A stretch of DNA of 64,000 nucleotides from Zoroaster sp. YZ-2022 (GCA_029582265.1 CM055823.1:5642001-5706000), one strand, 5' to 3'. Shown: positions 33,479-44,826, counted from the stretch's first letter. Made by a program: numbers and translations. The notes: generated from the sequence alone by a model not told the origin.

Positions 33479-34109
33479 TATTCCCTTCTTTTGTTCCTCT
33501 TTGCATGACAGGCCGAGAATAAGGAGGAGTCGAAGACGGAGCTCATCCCCATCCCGAAGTGCATTCAAGTGCATCCAGTGCAACCGGAAATTCTCCAATC
33601 AGCAAAACCTTCGAAGGCACATTGATGACATTCATGGCCAGAGGGACCGTCACAGATGCCCCTTCTCTTCGTGCTCCCTGTCCTTCGGCCGAAAACATGA
33701 TCTGGACCGCCACTGGAGAATGACCCACAGGGAAATATCTTCCGCACCCGAGGCAGCCCTAGAGGCCATGGAGATCCCGCGCACTCCGGGAAGGGACCTT
33801 GACCCAGATGTACTTAGTGTGCACGCCGGCAGCGTCGAAAGGCGAGTGATGGGAGCATCATTCTCCCCATCCCCAGGACGAGCCCCTGTACCACCAACAG
33901 AACCGACCTTTCCAACCCTACTGGTAGCCGCATCTTCCCCAATGATCGCATCAACACCCCAACTGGAACCCTTACGACAAGTCATGGTTCAAACAGAAGC
34001 AGCAAGGAGCTCCAGTCACCGAATAGCGGAGAGAACAATCCAAGAACTGCTTGACGGAGAAGGAAAGGTCACCGCACGAATAATCAAGGAGAGATTTCTC
34101 ACCAGCTGA
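33408..34109 (+). CDS. Extra Gypsy ORF with two C2H2 zinc fingers
   Basis: A third open frame lies after pol, where an env gene would sit in env-bearing elements. It is 233 residues from the first in-frame ATG (33408), overlapping the pol end by 71 nt. An alternative is splicing to the acceptor at 33510-33511. An Arg/Ser-rich stretch precedes finger 1 (FKCIQCNRKFSNQQNLRRH, pattern CX2CX12HX4H, about residues 52-77). Finger 2 (HRCPFSSCSLSFGRKHDLDR, pattern CX4CX12HX4H) covers about 83-108. The rest is Pro/Ser-rich with no membrane segment and no signal peptide, so it is not an envelope protein. A nucleic-acid or chromatin-binding role is inference. Whether it was captured from a host gene is unknown. 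Confidence 0.82.
   Translation: MSSYHTPQDEHANPLTGLGNGVNNIPFFCSSLHDRPRIRRSRRRSSSPSRSAFKCIQCNRKFSNQQNLRRHIDDIHGQRDRHRCPFSSCSLSFGRKHDLDRHWRMTHREISSAPEAALEAMEIPRTPGRDLDPDVLSVHAGSVERRVMGASFSPSPGRAPVPPTEPTFPTLLVAASSPMIASTPQLEPLRQVMVQTEAARSSSHRIAERTIQELLDGEGKVTARIIKERFLTS
33491..33511 (+). promoter_or_regulatory. Candidate splice acceptor for the zinc-finger ORF
   Basis: Pyrimidine-rich ttgttcctctttgcatgacag, directly after the pol stop and in an open part of the zinc-finger frame. It could serve a spliced subgenomic RNA. The donor was not identified. Confidence 0.45.
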
Positions 34110-34416
34110 ATCTTTGACACCTCTGTACGTCATTCGATCGAGTCCGCGTTTAGGCCTATAGGTCTATACAGTTACAAGTTTTGAAAGTTTTCAAGTTAAA
34201 GTACTGTTTAAATTAAACACAGTTCCTTTAAAGTTTAAAGATTTGTTTATTAAGCTTGTCAAAGAAATATTGAAAACAGAACGGTTTTGAATGTTTAAGG
34301 AAAGATGTTCTTAACAGAAGTTTTAGAGTTAAATTTAATATCTGATTTAACAAATGGAATTTTGTAAATTTACTGAAGTTGCTATTCATGTGGTGATGTG
34401 AGGTCACATCTTCTTT

Positions 34417-34430
34417 AAAGGAGAGGGTAG
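34417..34430 (+). promoter_or_regulatory. Polypurine tract
   Basis: aaaggagagggtag abuts the 3' LTR start and is the expected plus-strand primer. The 300 bp before it, after the zinc-finger ORF, are non-coding. Confidence 0.8.
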
Positions 34431-35763
34431 TGTAGCGAAAACGATCGCTGATGGCGCTGTTTAGCGCGCGTAATGTTAATTAGGTCAATGTTACAAAGTG
34501 CGCGTGTGTGTGCCTGGGGATCCAGGGACTACGCGCGCGCACTGTTTAAAGTTATACTGTAATTTCTTAATTGTGCAGGCTAGGTGTTCCCGCCGAACAA
34601 GTTTAGAGTTAGTTCTGACTTCGACAGCAAACAGTGAACATCATCTACATTAGGCCGTTTGTTTTTTATTACTTGGATTACGGATTTGTAAGCTACAAAA
34701 AATGAGCGGGGATCGGGGAAAAAAAAAAAAAAAAAAAAAAAAATGACCGGGATTACGGAATTTCGAGCTCACGAAATCGGGCGGGGCGAAAAAAAATAAA
34801 ATAAAATACCGAAGGCACGCAGGCGGCTTCTAAAACACGTACATTATACACAATTTATGTAGACAAAAGCAGAAAGTCACTGAATGAATGTCGCGAGTGT
34901 TTAGACTTAACAAAATGTTCTGTTTCCGGTTTCTGACCGACCCTAACTTTACGCCGCGACCCTAAACTTTTTACATTATTCGGCTTGAAAAAAAAAGCAG
35001 CAAGATGCACCAAGTCTCGGCAGCGGCCGCCATTGTAAACAGCAGATGCACACACGCTGATGCTCTGCCCAAATTCGCACACACAGACCATTTGTTGACA
35101 CAGCAATCGATTGCATGAGTTTGGGCCGTGAGGTCAAGTCGCGCGATGCACGTACATGCAGTTGTTACTAAATGGCCAATGTAAGCACTTGGGCAAATAG
35201 AATAGTCTATAAACGGACTCGCACTTTTGTACGTGAATGCATAACATTGGTCTGGTTTCCATCATACATCTCCGTTCACTGGCTCACGGTACGTGTACAC
35301 ATTTACTGTACATGTATTGTAGGGATCTTGTTGTATTTGAAGAAAATGTGATCTAAAAGTATTGTTTTGTACACGATGGTGTTTTGTACGCGATCGGTGG
35401 CACTGTTGTAAGTGTTGTGGATTTTTTTTTTTTTTTTTTTTTTTTCAGAAACGCGATTTTTTCGAGCGGCGATTCCGTAATCCAAGTTATTAAAAAAACA
35501 TGGCCTTATTAATGATAAGTTCAATAGTTGTAACTCCATCATTTCGGCGGGAACAACTGGTAATAATGTAAGTTGATTATTATAAATGTATATGCAGTTA
35601 GTTTCTTGAAACAGAAGAGAATCAGCTAGTTCCAAGTTAAACCTTAAATCCTTGGTGTCCGTTTGATTTATTTATTGGTGTCTGTCCGTTTCCGTTAACT
35701 GTTTTAAGCCAGATTTCAAGCCCGTACATAAAAAGTCCTTAGATCGCGACGGTGCGCGTTACA
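34431..35763 (+). repeat. 3' LTR, interrupted
   Basis: Same ends as the 5' LTR. It is 1333 bp long because 853 bp plus a 3-bp duplication are inserted. The remaining ~477 bp match the 5' LTR apart from a few indels. Confidence 0.92.
34653..35505. mobile_element. Harbinger-type MITE nested in the 3' LTR
   Basis: The ends are ggcc(g/a)tgttttttt-like followed by attacttggattacgga (left) and the inverted copy (right). TTA is duplicated at 34650-34652 and 35506-35508, the 3-bp target typical of PIF/Harbinger. The empty site can be read from the 5' LTR. No transposase was seen; a long A run near 34720 and a T run near 35420 flank the middle. Confidence 0.8.
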
Positions 35764-35902
35764 GTATTATACGGCTACTGCCTCAATATCTATACATCAG
35801 TCGCAGTTATTATATGAACTTATCGCACCCTGTTTGGAAGACCTCTTTTAATTCCGACATTATGATGCTTGATATGCGGAAGAGTGCACCCCTCCTCCCA
35901 TT

Positions 35903-36176
35903 ATATACTACTAAAACAATTTAACAGGATTTAACAGGATTTGTTAACATCAAATAGGTTTGAAATGTTCCATGAACCGGGATTTTCATTTGCAACCCAC
36001 TCTCTCTCTTTCAGTAGTCATGTCATGAAATGTGTAATCACTACATGCATCCTTTATCATCTGTTTCATTGTTGTTTCTCATCAATTCGGTGAAACATTG
36101 TGTTTATCTGAAATAAATGATCTTGCTTTAACCGAGATTATTCCGGTGTTCCCTAAATTGTTTTGAGTAGTATATA
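35903..36176. mobile_element. MITE, actactcaaaacaattt family, copy 2
   Basis: Same family as 21463-21720. The right end ccctaaattgttttgagtag is intact and the left end is partly scrambled. Confidence 0.75.
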
Positions 36177-36180
36177 TTTA

Positions 36181-36376
36181 CACTGTAAAAACGTTGGGCA
36201 ACATGGTGTTGGGTAAGGTTATTTCTCCCAGAATTGGTCAGTATTTACCACAACTGTTCGTGTATTTTGGCCAAAAATTATCTAACATTGGGTATTGGTA
36301 AACCAACTGTGTAACCTGTTGATATGTTGACCAGTGATGGGCAACATATCAACCGTGTTTGCCCAATATTACAGTG
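36181..36376. mobile_element. Small MITE with cactgtaaaaacgttgggcaa ends
   Basis: Left cactgtaaaaacgttgggca and right tgcccaatattacagtg are inverted repeats enclosing about 160 bp. Confidence 0.7.
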
Positions 36377-36840
36377 TATTATGTTCCAGGAATCTTGGGA
36401 GTTCTTTAGAGAAAAATTTTTTTTTTTGGGGGGGGTTAGGTCTGTTAACAATAGAACAATATTGTGTTAGTATATTGAGCATGGTATGCTTTCCCCAACC
36501 TCCAAATAACTCAAGTTTTTGCCGGATCACATGTCGTATATATAGGTCTACTCTCTAAACATTTACAATATAGTGGTTGTTGGCCTTACGTTTCGAACCT
36601 AGCAGGTTCTTTCTAAAAGGCAAAATGAGACAGAATACAAACATACAATCATACATATATTGTGAGGTTAGTCACTCAAGTGTGGAATGAACACAAAAGA
36701 ATAAGGGTCAAAATACAGAGTTGAATACTGATCGCAGGTGCACCCTGCTAGGTTTGAAACGTACATGGTCAATAACCATTATTCTGAAAATATGTTTTAC
36801 TGGTAAAAATAAGCTAGCTTATGGCAAGTATTTTGTAAAA

Positions 36841-37114
36841 TGTGACCCGCTTTGTGAAAATGGTTCGCATGTCGCACCATGCGTTTACACTTAATGGGCG
36901 ATGAAATCTGATTTTTGGTTATCATATTTTTTGACATCATTAGGATCTAAATTTTCTTAATATTTTTTTTACAAATGTCATCTCCATAATGCAATATGCC
37001 ACACACATCTAACATATACCAAATTAAATCTAATGATGTACTCTTTCCAGCTACATAGAAATGTATATTTGTCAAATTTGCGACTTGTGACTCATTTTCA
37101 CAGAGCGGGTCACA
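36841..37114. mobile_element. MITE, gtgacccgctctgtg family, copy 2
   Basis: Ends tgtgacccgctttgtgaaaa and ttttcacagagcgggtcaca. Related to 20433-20758. Confidence 0.8.
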
Positions 37115-37365
37115 ACTATCTCATTTCAAAAAGTTTCTCTTTCGAAAAGGAAATTATCAAATCAATGTTCTAAATAAAAACAAAAATGTAAGAGGAAATT
37201 GCCGACAAAACACCGGCGAATAGGTTCGGTCACCGTGAGTGTAATAACAATTGATGTGTGTAGAAAACATCCTTGCTGATAATATGGACTAAATATAGGC
37301 TACTGGTACTAGATTTAAAAAATAATTAAAATTGGCATACACATAATGCATACACATAATGCATA

Positions 37366-37812
37366 CGACATAAAACACAATAAAGGGGGCCACTTTCCTA
37401 CCGTCACGTGAGCAGTTTTTCTCATGGTTGTAAATTTTTTTAAATATCTGAAACCACCAAAAAAGAATTTCAACATTTGAATAGACATGCATGCTTATCC
37501 TAAAGATAATTTGAGTTGATTATTACTATTATTTTTTAATTAGCCTAAAATTTCCATCAACAAATGGGCGGAAAAGTGAGGTAACTTTTTCCGTCCAATT
37601 TTATATGGAAATTTGAGGGTAAAAAAATAAATAAAAAAATACAATAAATAAAATAAATCAACTCAAATTAGTTCTAGTATAAGTCTGCATGTCCATTCAC
37701 ATGTTGAAACACATTTTGGTCGGTTTCAGGTACTTAAAAATAAATAACAACCATTGGAAAAACTGCTAACGTGACGGATGCAAAGTGGCCCCCTTTATTG
37801 TGTTTTATATCA
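37366..37812. mobile_element. MITE with aaaacacaataaaggggg ends, uninterrupted copy
   Basis: Inverted ends are about 50 bp (gacataaaacacaataaagg and its complement, then ctaccgtcacgt and acgtgacgg). About 447 bp, the same length as the host part of the copy at 58887-60602. Flanked by 13-bp catacacataatg repeats (37330-37365 and 37813-37880). Confidence 0.82.
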
Positions 37813-37918
37813 TACACATAATGCATACACATAATGCATGTATACATAATGTATACATAATGCATACACATAATGCATACGGTACTATAATACAGCGTAT
37901 ATTATTTATGTACATGTT

Positions 37919-39280
37919 CACAGCAAAAATTGTGTTTAGAATTTAAACACACGCAAAATAAACGCGTTTAGGAATACGTTTAAATGCTAAACGGTCATCC
38001 TCTGTACATGTCACAAAGCTAAACGGTCATCCTCTGTACATGTCACAAGCTAGATTTGTTCACAAAGTGCTTAGATTTTTACACCTGTTCATATGGGTTT
38101 TTAGGCTAAACATGTGAAATAAAGTGAATACAAGCTAATGCCCCGTTCCCACTATCACGATTCGCGCCACGATTGAAATCGTGGTCTTAATCGTGGAGTA
38201 ATCGTGGTGATCCTATCAGATCTTGAGGTCAGTCGTGGCAATCGTGTTGATCGCCCGAACATGTTTGGACGGTTCAAAAATTTCCTACGATCAACACGAT
38301 TAATTTATAATCGTGATCATCGCATGAGATCGTATTGGATCGTAACAAAGCGCGACAGATCGCATCTAATAGTGCTTCGAAATCGTGGTGATCGGGATCA
38401 ACCTTGGACAAGACAAACACCACGCTCTGTTGAGATGCGCTGCGATCTCCCACGATCTGTCACGATCTGTTACGCTCTGTCGGGTACCATCGCTCACGAC
38501 CGGACATGATTGACTCACGATTTGATACGAGTTGATACGAGTAGATGCGAGTAGATGCGAGTAGATACGATTAGTAACGCTTTTTCACGGGTGCTCACGA
38601 TCTGTTACGAGTTCTCGCGACCATATATATACCGGACAAGATTGATTGAGCTTCATTCATCGATCTACACTTGAAGAGAGCACATTTGTTTGGTCAATGA
38701 TTGTGGGTTGTAGTCTTCACTCTGTAGAAGTTCAAGAAACAATGAAGTCCATGGTCAGTCGGGCTGTATATGTACCCGTCGGGGTTCAATCGTGGCTCAA
38801 ATCGTGATCACTCTCCATCCCTATCGTGAAAGACATCGCCACCACAATCGTATCCGATCGCAAAAGAGCGCATCGGTTCGTGATGATCGTATCGGAACGT
38901 ATCCGAACGTATCTGCACGTATCAGATCGTCCGAAATCGGGGACCCCGATCGTGATGGTCGTGTCAGATCGGGACACAATCGTGGACTCAATCGGGACAA
39001 TCCTATCGGAACGTATCTGATCGTATCTGAACGGGAGACCAGATCGTGTCATCTGAAATTGACCAATCGTGCCTATATCGCATCCAAGCGCACCAAATCG
39101 TACCAGAACGTATCGACTCGCATAAACTCGCATCCAAACGTGAAATTTCAGAAAAGGAAACAAAAATTCCACGATCAGCTACGAATGGCCAATCGTGGCG
39201 TTCGTAACGGATCGCACGACAGTGGGAACCTAGCATTAGTTTAGAAAGATGGTTAAATTCTAAACACCATTATTACAGTG
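37919..39280. mobile_element. MITE (cactgtaaaaa family) in the copy B intron, interrupted
   Basis: Starts cacagcaaaaattgtg and ends attacagtg. It holds two minisatellite units and is the paralogue of 10739-10945. It is split by the element at 38138-39236. Confidence 0.78.
38138..39236. mobile_element. Nested MITE rich in atcgtg/cacgat motifs
   Basis: Inverted ends atgccccgttcccac and gtgggaacctagcat are flanked by TA on each side. The interior of about 1.1 kb is packed with short atcgtg, cacgat and gtatcgga-type words on both strands. They keep several frames open without any recognisable protein. Confidence 0.75.
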
Positions 39281-39384
39281 TAATGTGATAGCAACTGGAA
39301 AATTATTGTCCTTTGAATGAAATCCATCTTACAGAATAACATGGGGAAGACTTCAAGTAAAGATTTCATTTATGTAAAGCTTAC

Positions 39385-39490
39385 CGATAACGAAGTTGGC
39401 CACATACATGATGATTGACAGGACGACAGCCACAATGAGTAACAGTATAAAACGTTGCATTGTTCTGACTGCTACAGGAAATGCCATCAT
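39385..39490 (-). CDS. Glycosyltransferase copy B, exon 1 (signal anchor)
   Basis: Sequence identical in layout to copy A exon 1: MMAFPVAVRTMQRF then a ~20-residue hydrophobic type II anchor, 106 nt, with a gtaagc donor at 39380-39384. It joins in frame to the acceptor at 25610-25611. Between them lie the Gypsy element, several MITEs and about 13.8 kb. If that intron is not spliced efficiently, copy B would be silent. That is an inference, since nothing in the two exons is broken. Confidence 0.83.
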
Positions 39491-39579
39491 GGGAGACTGA
39501 AACTGTTCAATTACACAAAATAACATTCAGGCATTTCAGATGATTCTAAAACATACAACACCGTTAATAAATAACTGTT

Positions 39580-39705
39580 ATGAATATGCTTACTGTCTTG
39601 AATCAAGATATATACATGAAAATGGAAGGTACCATTGGTTATGTTCGCAAAACTGCTTCTATGAGTATGCTTACTCTCTTTGGATCAAGATACATTAAAC
39701 AACCA
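39580..39705. repeat. 81-bp minisatellite, contracted allele (about 1.5 units)
   Basis: Same first, divergent unit as at 11318 and then part of a second, directly followed by sequence that in copy A comes after unit nine. Confidence 0.9.
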
Positions 39706-42059
39706 ACTGTGAAAGCTTACAGACGTATCACCCAGGCTTTAGATACTACATCACCGGAGGAATTAGCGGAGGGAGGGGAGGAGGGTTACTTGCATGCACC
39801 CCTACTTTAGAAAAGGTCCTGATTTTTCCCCGAACTTTTGAACAACCTGCCCATTGATCACTCTGCTTAAAATAGTCATCATCATCAGTTAATTCACATG
39901 ACTCCATTCTGCATGAACTGCAGGTATTTCAAGCCAAGAGGAAATAAAGCACACAAATGGAAATACATGTTATTGCATTTTCCGCATGATGGATATATAA
40001 CGGAAATTATCCCTGTTATAAAATAAACCTATATAAGTATGAATAAATCGTGCTTTGCTGAAATACAAAATGAATTTCTTAACCCTAACCCTCCCAAATC
40101 CTCCCAAATCCTGTTTGCTAAAGTGAAGGATTTTGAAGGATTGAGGTTACATGCTACATGCTCTTTGCTAAAGTGAAGGATCATGATTTTGGAGGATTGA
40201 GGTTATTAGGCATACTTGCCTTTCCATGGTACATTTACATCCATGTTTGTTGTAGTGATTGTAAGGTCAGTGCTTGGGTCAGTGGACACTGTTTATTGCT
40301 CCATGCATGCAGGGAGGGTCCCTGGGCATGTACATGTATCACAGATTAGAAACACATGTGTGCATACATGTCATGTGCTTGTTACTACTGAAGGATTTTG
40401 GAGGATTCAGGTTATGTGTAAGCAAATGGGCCTTGGAGTTAGGGTTAAGATATCAACTTTCTTAAACTATTCGCAAATTCGTTTTTCGTGGTGTGTATGT
40501 TTTTAATCGAAACAATAAGACTAAAAATATACATTAATATAAATAATCTCTTGGCAGCCATTTTGTTTTTCTTCCATAAAGGTTACGTCAACACCATCGT
40601 CATCAACTACGACTCCTAGTCCTACTTATTATGTTATTGTGAAAGGTCCAAATATTATATTAGCTTTAAAAAAAATCTTTAAAATATCCAAAACGACGGG
40701 CGATACATCATTTAGTTTCACGTTATATCTTTAAAGAGAAAATCGTGAGAATGCATTCAAATTGATTTGGATTTTACGAAAGACTTATCTTTCAGCACCT
40801 CGGGCATATATAATTCTAGATTAATATCAGGCCAAAACAAAAGTCTACGGTTTCTGGTCATAGGTCGGCTTCAAAATCGGTGACGTTTTTTATTTATTTT
40901 TTTTTTTTTTTCCCCCCTAAAAAAACTTCATTATAAAATTCAACTAGGCCCATATTATTATATTTGAACTACCGATTCTAAATCGTATCTTTAATTTATA
41001 AGCTGTATAGCGTTCGATGGAATGCAATCAAGCTTCACTGGCAACAAGTACTCAACGTTTTCACGAATTGATGCAAATCCATGTTGTTAGATAATCGCCT
41101 TTGAAGTTTAACTGTTTTGGAACTCGCAATTTCCAAGACTTTTCAGCATTAACTATTTTAGATTTTGCTTCTTACTAAAGCTAATAACTTTGATTATAAA
41201 GAAATATCGATATATTTATCACAGAGATTGCAATTAATGGGAATTACTTACCAAACATATTCGTCACTTCGTGAAAACGCGAGACCGCGAGTAAAGATAG
41301 ATCGCTATATTTTAAACAATGTAAACTTCACTGCGAATCCACGGTATAAAGCAACGAATGGCGATTCGTCATTTCGTAAAAACGAAAAACCGCCCAGTGA
41401 GTGATTCCCTGGGTATTAATTAGCATAATTACGATGTTTCAACACTTAAAAATTAGTGGAAAGATCGACGACAAATACAACTCAAATATACAAAACTGAA
41501 TATGACAAAAATAATTATTTCACTTCGTGAAACCGGTGACAAAGGAATTAAATGGGTGCTTTGTCTGTGGTTATGTATATTTAGGGGCATAATTTATGCC
41601 TGTTTCAATATAATAATAATAACGACAAATTGTATAGCGCCGGTATCCGCCGTGTAAAAAACGGCGCTAATGCCGCTTGACATTATCAAATTATGTTATG
41701 GTAATTGGTATATTACCATAATATATGGATGCGTATCGACGGCCTTGGTATATAATTGAATTTGCGATATGACCATTGGTGTACATCACGTTTTGAGCGT
41801 TAAAGGTCAAACTGCGCCAGGCACAATTAAAATGTACACTGGTCTATGACAAGAAACCATCAAATCTAATATTTTGAGATGTCAGCACAGAAATTCACAT
41901 CACATATCAAATTCTATTCATCTGACAATTTAAAAACAATTACTGATGTTACGGTACTACAAAATGTACAATTTCTGCATGCAAATACACTTTTCAAATT
42001 ACCCTGGTACTCTAAATAAAAAGGTCACACGAAGTGTAAACAAGTAACATGGTAACGCT
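39706..42059. repeat. Duplicated intergenic segment, copy B
   Basis: Counterpart of 12000-13460 and 14326-14650 in the same order. It has about 600 bp of extra DNA (39950-40610) containing aaagtgaaggat repeats. It lacks the 865-bp insertion of copy A. No gene. Confidence 0.75.
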
Positions 42060-42950
42060 ATCTCCGAGCCCGTTATGCTCGACTATTCTGTACCCCAAGG
42101 CTTCGTGCTCGGCCACAGTGGTTTACCGGTACTGTTTATACGTTTCCCGTTCGTGATATCATTTTGAAGTATGTCTACGCTGATGACACGCAGATTTACA
42201 TTTCAAATCTTCTCAAGAACCTGCCGATTCGTGTATTACAACGCTGGAGAAATGTATTCAAAAGATTCGTAGTTGGATGAGACAAAACTTCTTGAAATTG
42301 AACGACGAAAAACAGTTTCTTCTATTTGGATCGCGTCAGCAATTATCAAAAGTTTCTCTTTCATTTATTACAATTGGTGACTCGCAGATAACCCCCTCAT
42401 CACAAGCATGTAATTTGGGTGTTATATTTGACTCGACAATAATATGTTAAAACCTTATATTTTCAACATCGTTCGCGTATCATCATTTCATATCAGAAAT
42501 ATTGGCCGACTAGGAAATACTTGAATCAAAGTGCTGCTGAACATAATAATTATACATACGTTTGTCACATTACGGCTCGATATAAACGGGAATGCTCTCC
42601 GCAAGAATCAAATATCTCGTCTTCAGCACATACAAAACACAGCAGCTCGTGTTGTAACTTTGTCCAGAATGTCATGCCATATCACGCCAATCTGGCTTCA
42701 CAGAGAATTGTTTTTAAACTTATGCTAATTGTTCACAAATCTTTTAATAACATTGCTCCAATCTATATTTCTGAACTGCTTAAAGTCTACACTCCATCAC
42801 GCAATTTGCGTGACAGCAACATGTCACTCCTACAGGAACCAACTTCAAAAAAGAACTGGGGTCTTTTTCTGTCGCGGCTCCGAGACTCTGGAATCATCTT
42901 CCAACTAAACTCAAATGTTGTCATATAGTATAACTAGATTTAAGTCGCTG
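42060..42950 (+). pseudogene. LINE ORF2 remnant (copy B)
   Basis: RT pieces such as [19 protein letters not shown] and [14 protein letters not shown] occur in shifting frames. They are followed by a C-terminal part, RIVFKLMLIVHKSFNNIAPI and YTPSRNLRDSN. The layout matches CR1/L2-like ORF2. Frameshifts and stops make it dead. Confidence 0.8.
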
Positions 42951-42967
42951 GTTAAAACTCGTGGAAA

Positions 42968-43394
42968 GAATGTCGTATCCGACCGCCACTTTTTAAGGGT
43001 TTTGGGGAAATTTGTTTGCAACCACTAACCAATTAATTATGATTCCATCGATTTTTGGGGTACAGAATACGAAAACTATCTTTAAAATCCAATTTTATGA
43101 TGGTTTTCGGACTTGATTTCCCTTCTAAAAAATTCCTCCCCTTCAGAAAATAAAAGGATCCTATTATAGTTGCCACTGCGCATGTACAATGACCGTGTTG
43201 GTCACTAATGGGGGAGTTTACAAGATCAAACTGACATGACTGAGGAAGTCATCGTATACCAAAAATGCCTGAAATAAATATCCTGGAATATATGTCCATC
43301 ATCATCCATATGTTCTCCACCTTACTAGGTAGGTAAGATTACATTATTGGTTATATTTAATTAAATTAATGGGAAAAAGTGGCAGTCGGAGATT
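42968..43394. mobile_element. MITE with gtatccgaccgccacttt ends, copy 1
   Basis: Left gaatgtcgtatccgaccgcc; the right end is decayed (aaagtggcagtcggag). Inverted relative to the copy at 47604-48049. Confidence 0.75.
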
Positions 43395-43739
43395 AATATG
43401 AGGATACCAACTTGACACTATGCAAGATTTTTTGAGATAATAGTTCGTTCATTTAGTGTGGTAGTAACTGAAGTTGTACACTCCCTTCAGGGCCGTAGCA
43501 AGCAAGGGTGTGATCTGACACCCCCAAATAAATTGTTCTATCAGTCGGCATTTAGAGCCTCAGTCGGCAAATGATTAAGCATCAAAGGTACCAGAACAAA
43601 GGTTGGTCCAGAGTAAATTTACAATTGGATTTGCCGACTGCAAACGTATTGTGTTTCTAGGTAAAACTTGTAGCTTTGCATGGTGAGGATGATAAGTAAG
43701 ACTAATTGCGGTGACACCATGTGGAATCTCAATTGAGTA

Positions 43740-44195
43740 GTAATTAGTTCTGAAAAGAACTGGTGGTACAACTCGACGTTTCGATCAGTATGCTCTGATC
43801 GTCCTCAGGAGAATGCCGGACTCTGGAAAATGCTGCTGCTTAAGTAGACTGCTGGAGGATCATCCCATGAATGGATGCTGGAGGATTAGTTCGTTGAGGC
43901 GCGCAGGCGGGAACTGTTGAGACTAGGATCCTAGGGGTTGGGGGAGAGGAGTGTGTGCTCACTGAACTGAATCAGTTGTTAACAAGCACAGGGGGATGGA
44001 GGGTGGTTGACTTAGGATATAGGAGATCCCTCAGTCTGGGGTGGGTTATGGACTTTGGATATAGAAGATCCTTCAGTCCGTAGTAGTGGTCGCCAAATGT
44101 CGCTGATGTAGAAGCCGATGTCCTGTGTTTCTGATTCCACTCTTAATGCCTGTAATACCTTATAAGCTAAGGTTGTTAACACTTTCCCGTCGATT
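43740..44195 (-). pseudogene. Penelope-like element 3' fragment
   Basis: On the minus strand ALRVESETQDIGFYISDIW resembles the end of a Penelope GIY-YIG ORF (compare VPQDIGYFISNIW at 45944-46852). After many stops comes SPEDDQSILIETSSC, which overlaps a hammerhead-like motif. Only the last part of the element is present. Confidence 0.7.
43770..43812 (-). ncRNA. Hammerhead-ribozyme-like motif
   Basis: The minus strand reads ctgagga, a stem gatcag/ctgatc with a 6-nt loop (agcata), then gaaac. This is the CUGANGA - stem II - GAAA core. Hammerheads are known from Penelope-like terminal repeats. Stems I and III were not verified. Confidence 0.5.
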
Positions 44196-44278
44196 TTCAA
44201 AAAAAATCAACATTGAATGAGTTCAGTGTAGGCCTTGCCCTCAAACCCCCTCTTTATTATACTGCGCTGGGGTCCTCT

Positions 44279-44460
44279 CGATTAAATCTGGATCTGGATC
44301 TGGATCGTATACTGCCCAACGGAAACAGGTCAACTCGTACTCCAACCAACTCGTACTCCAACCAACTCGTGCTCATTTTGTTCAACTCGTACTCGTGCCA
44401 ACTCGTACTCCAACGAGTTGGGTACGAGTTGGTTGGGGTACGAGTTTACTCGAATTTCTG
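44279..44460. repeat. actcgtactcca short repeats
   Basis: gatctg tandem triplet, then many irregular caactcgtactcc copies and their complement ggtacgagttgg. Simple repeat. Confidence 0.7.
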
Positions 44461-44489
44461 CCCAACACCCCTAAAAGGGGCAACACGAG

Positions 44490-44826
44490 CGAGTGCGGCT
44501 ATAAGCCAGGCACTTCGTGTATGACGTCACCAAGTGGGGGCTCATCACATGAGGCCCATTTACGAATTCTCAATTCGTCCAAAAATGACATCTTTTTGTA
44601 AACAATAAACAGGCATTTTTTGTTGCAAACTGATGTTTTATACCTACCTGTTTACAATTATGAGTGAAATACTGCAAACACTGCGACTCGATATAAGCAC
44701 GCACACGTGTGCATATTGTTTATAATATGTTTGCAAATGGGTTCTCAACTGGGCGCCGCGCAATACCAGATCAAACACAGTGACGTCAGACACGAAGTGC
44801 CTGGCTTACAGCCGCACTCAACACGA
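44490..44826. mobile_element. MITE with ~40-bp TIRs
   Basis: gagtgcggctataagccagg at the left is mirrored at 44784-44824 by the complement (cctggcttacagccgcactc). The TIR continues to gacgtcac. Confidence 0.82.

Larger units (their letters stand above)
26318..35763 (+). mobile_element. Ty3/Gypsy LTR retrotransposon
   Basis: A nearly complete element lies in the copy B intron, antisense to the gene. LTRs begin tgtagcgaaaacg and end gcgcgttaca. The 4-bp gtat lies at 26314-26317 and 35764-35767 as target duplication. Order: LTR, tandem-repeat leader, gag, protease, RT, RNase H, integrase, zinc-finger ORF, polypurine tract, LTR. The order RT-RNase H-integrase is that of Ty3/Gypsy. Pol is interrupted by one frame change, so this copy is probably not autonomous. 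I do not assign a clade. Confidence 0.95.

Noticed and set aside
33378..34109. Envelope gene of the Gypsy element
   Set aside because: The third ORF has zinc fingers and no signal peptide, transmembrane span or furin-like site.
38204..39244. Several overlapping ORFs rich in Arg, Ser and Asp
   Set aside because: They follow from the atcgtg-rich words of a nested MITE. Frames are open on both strands with no motif.
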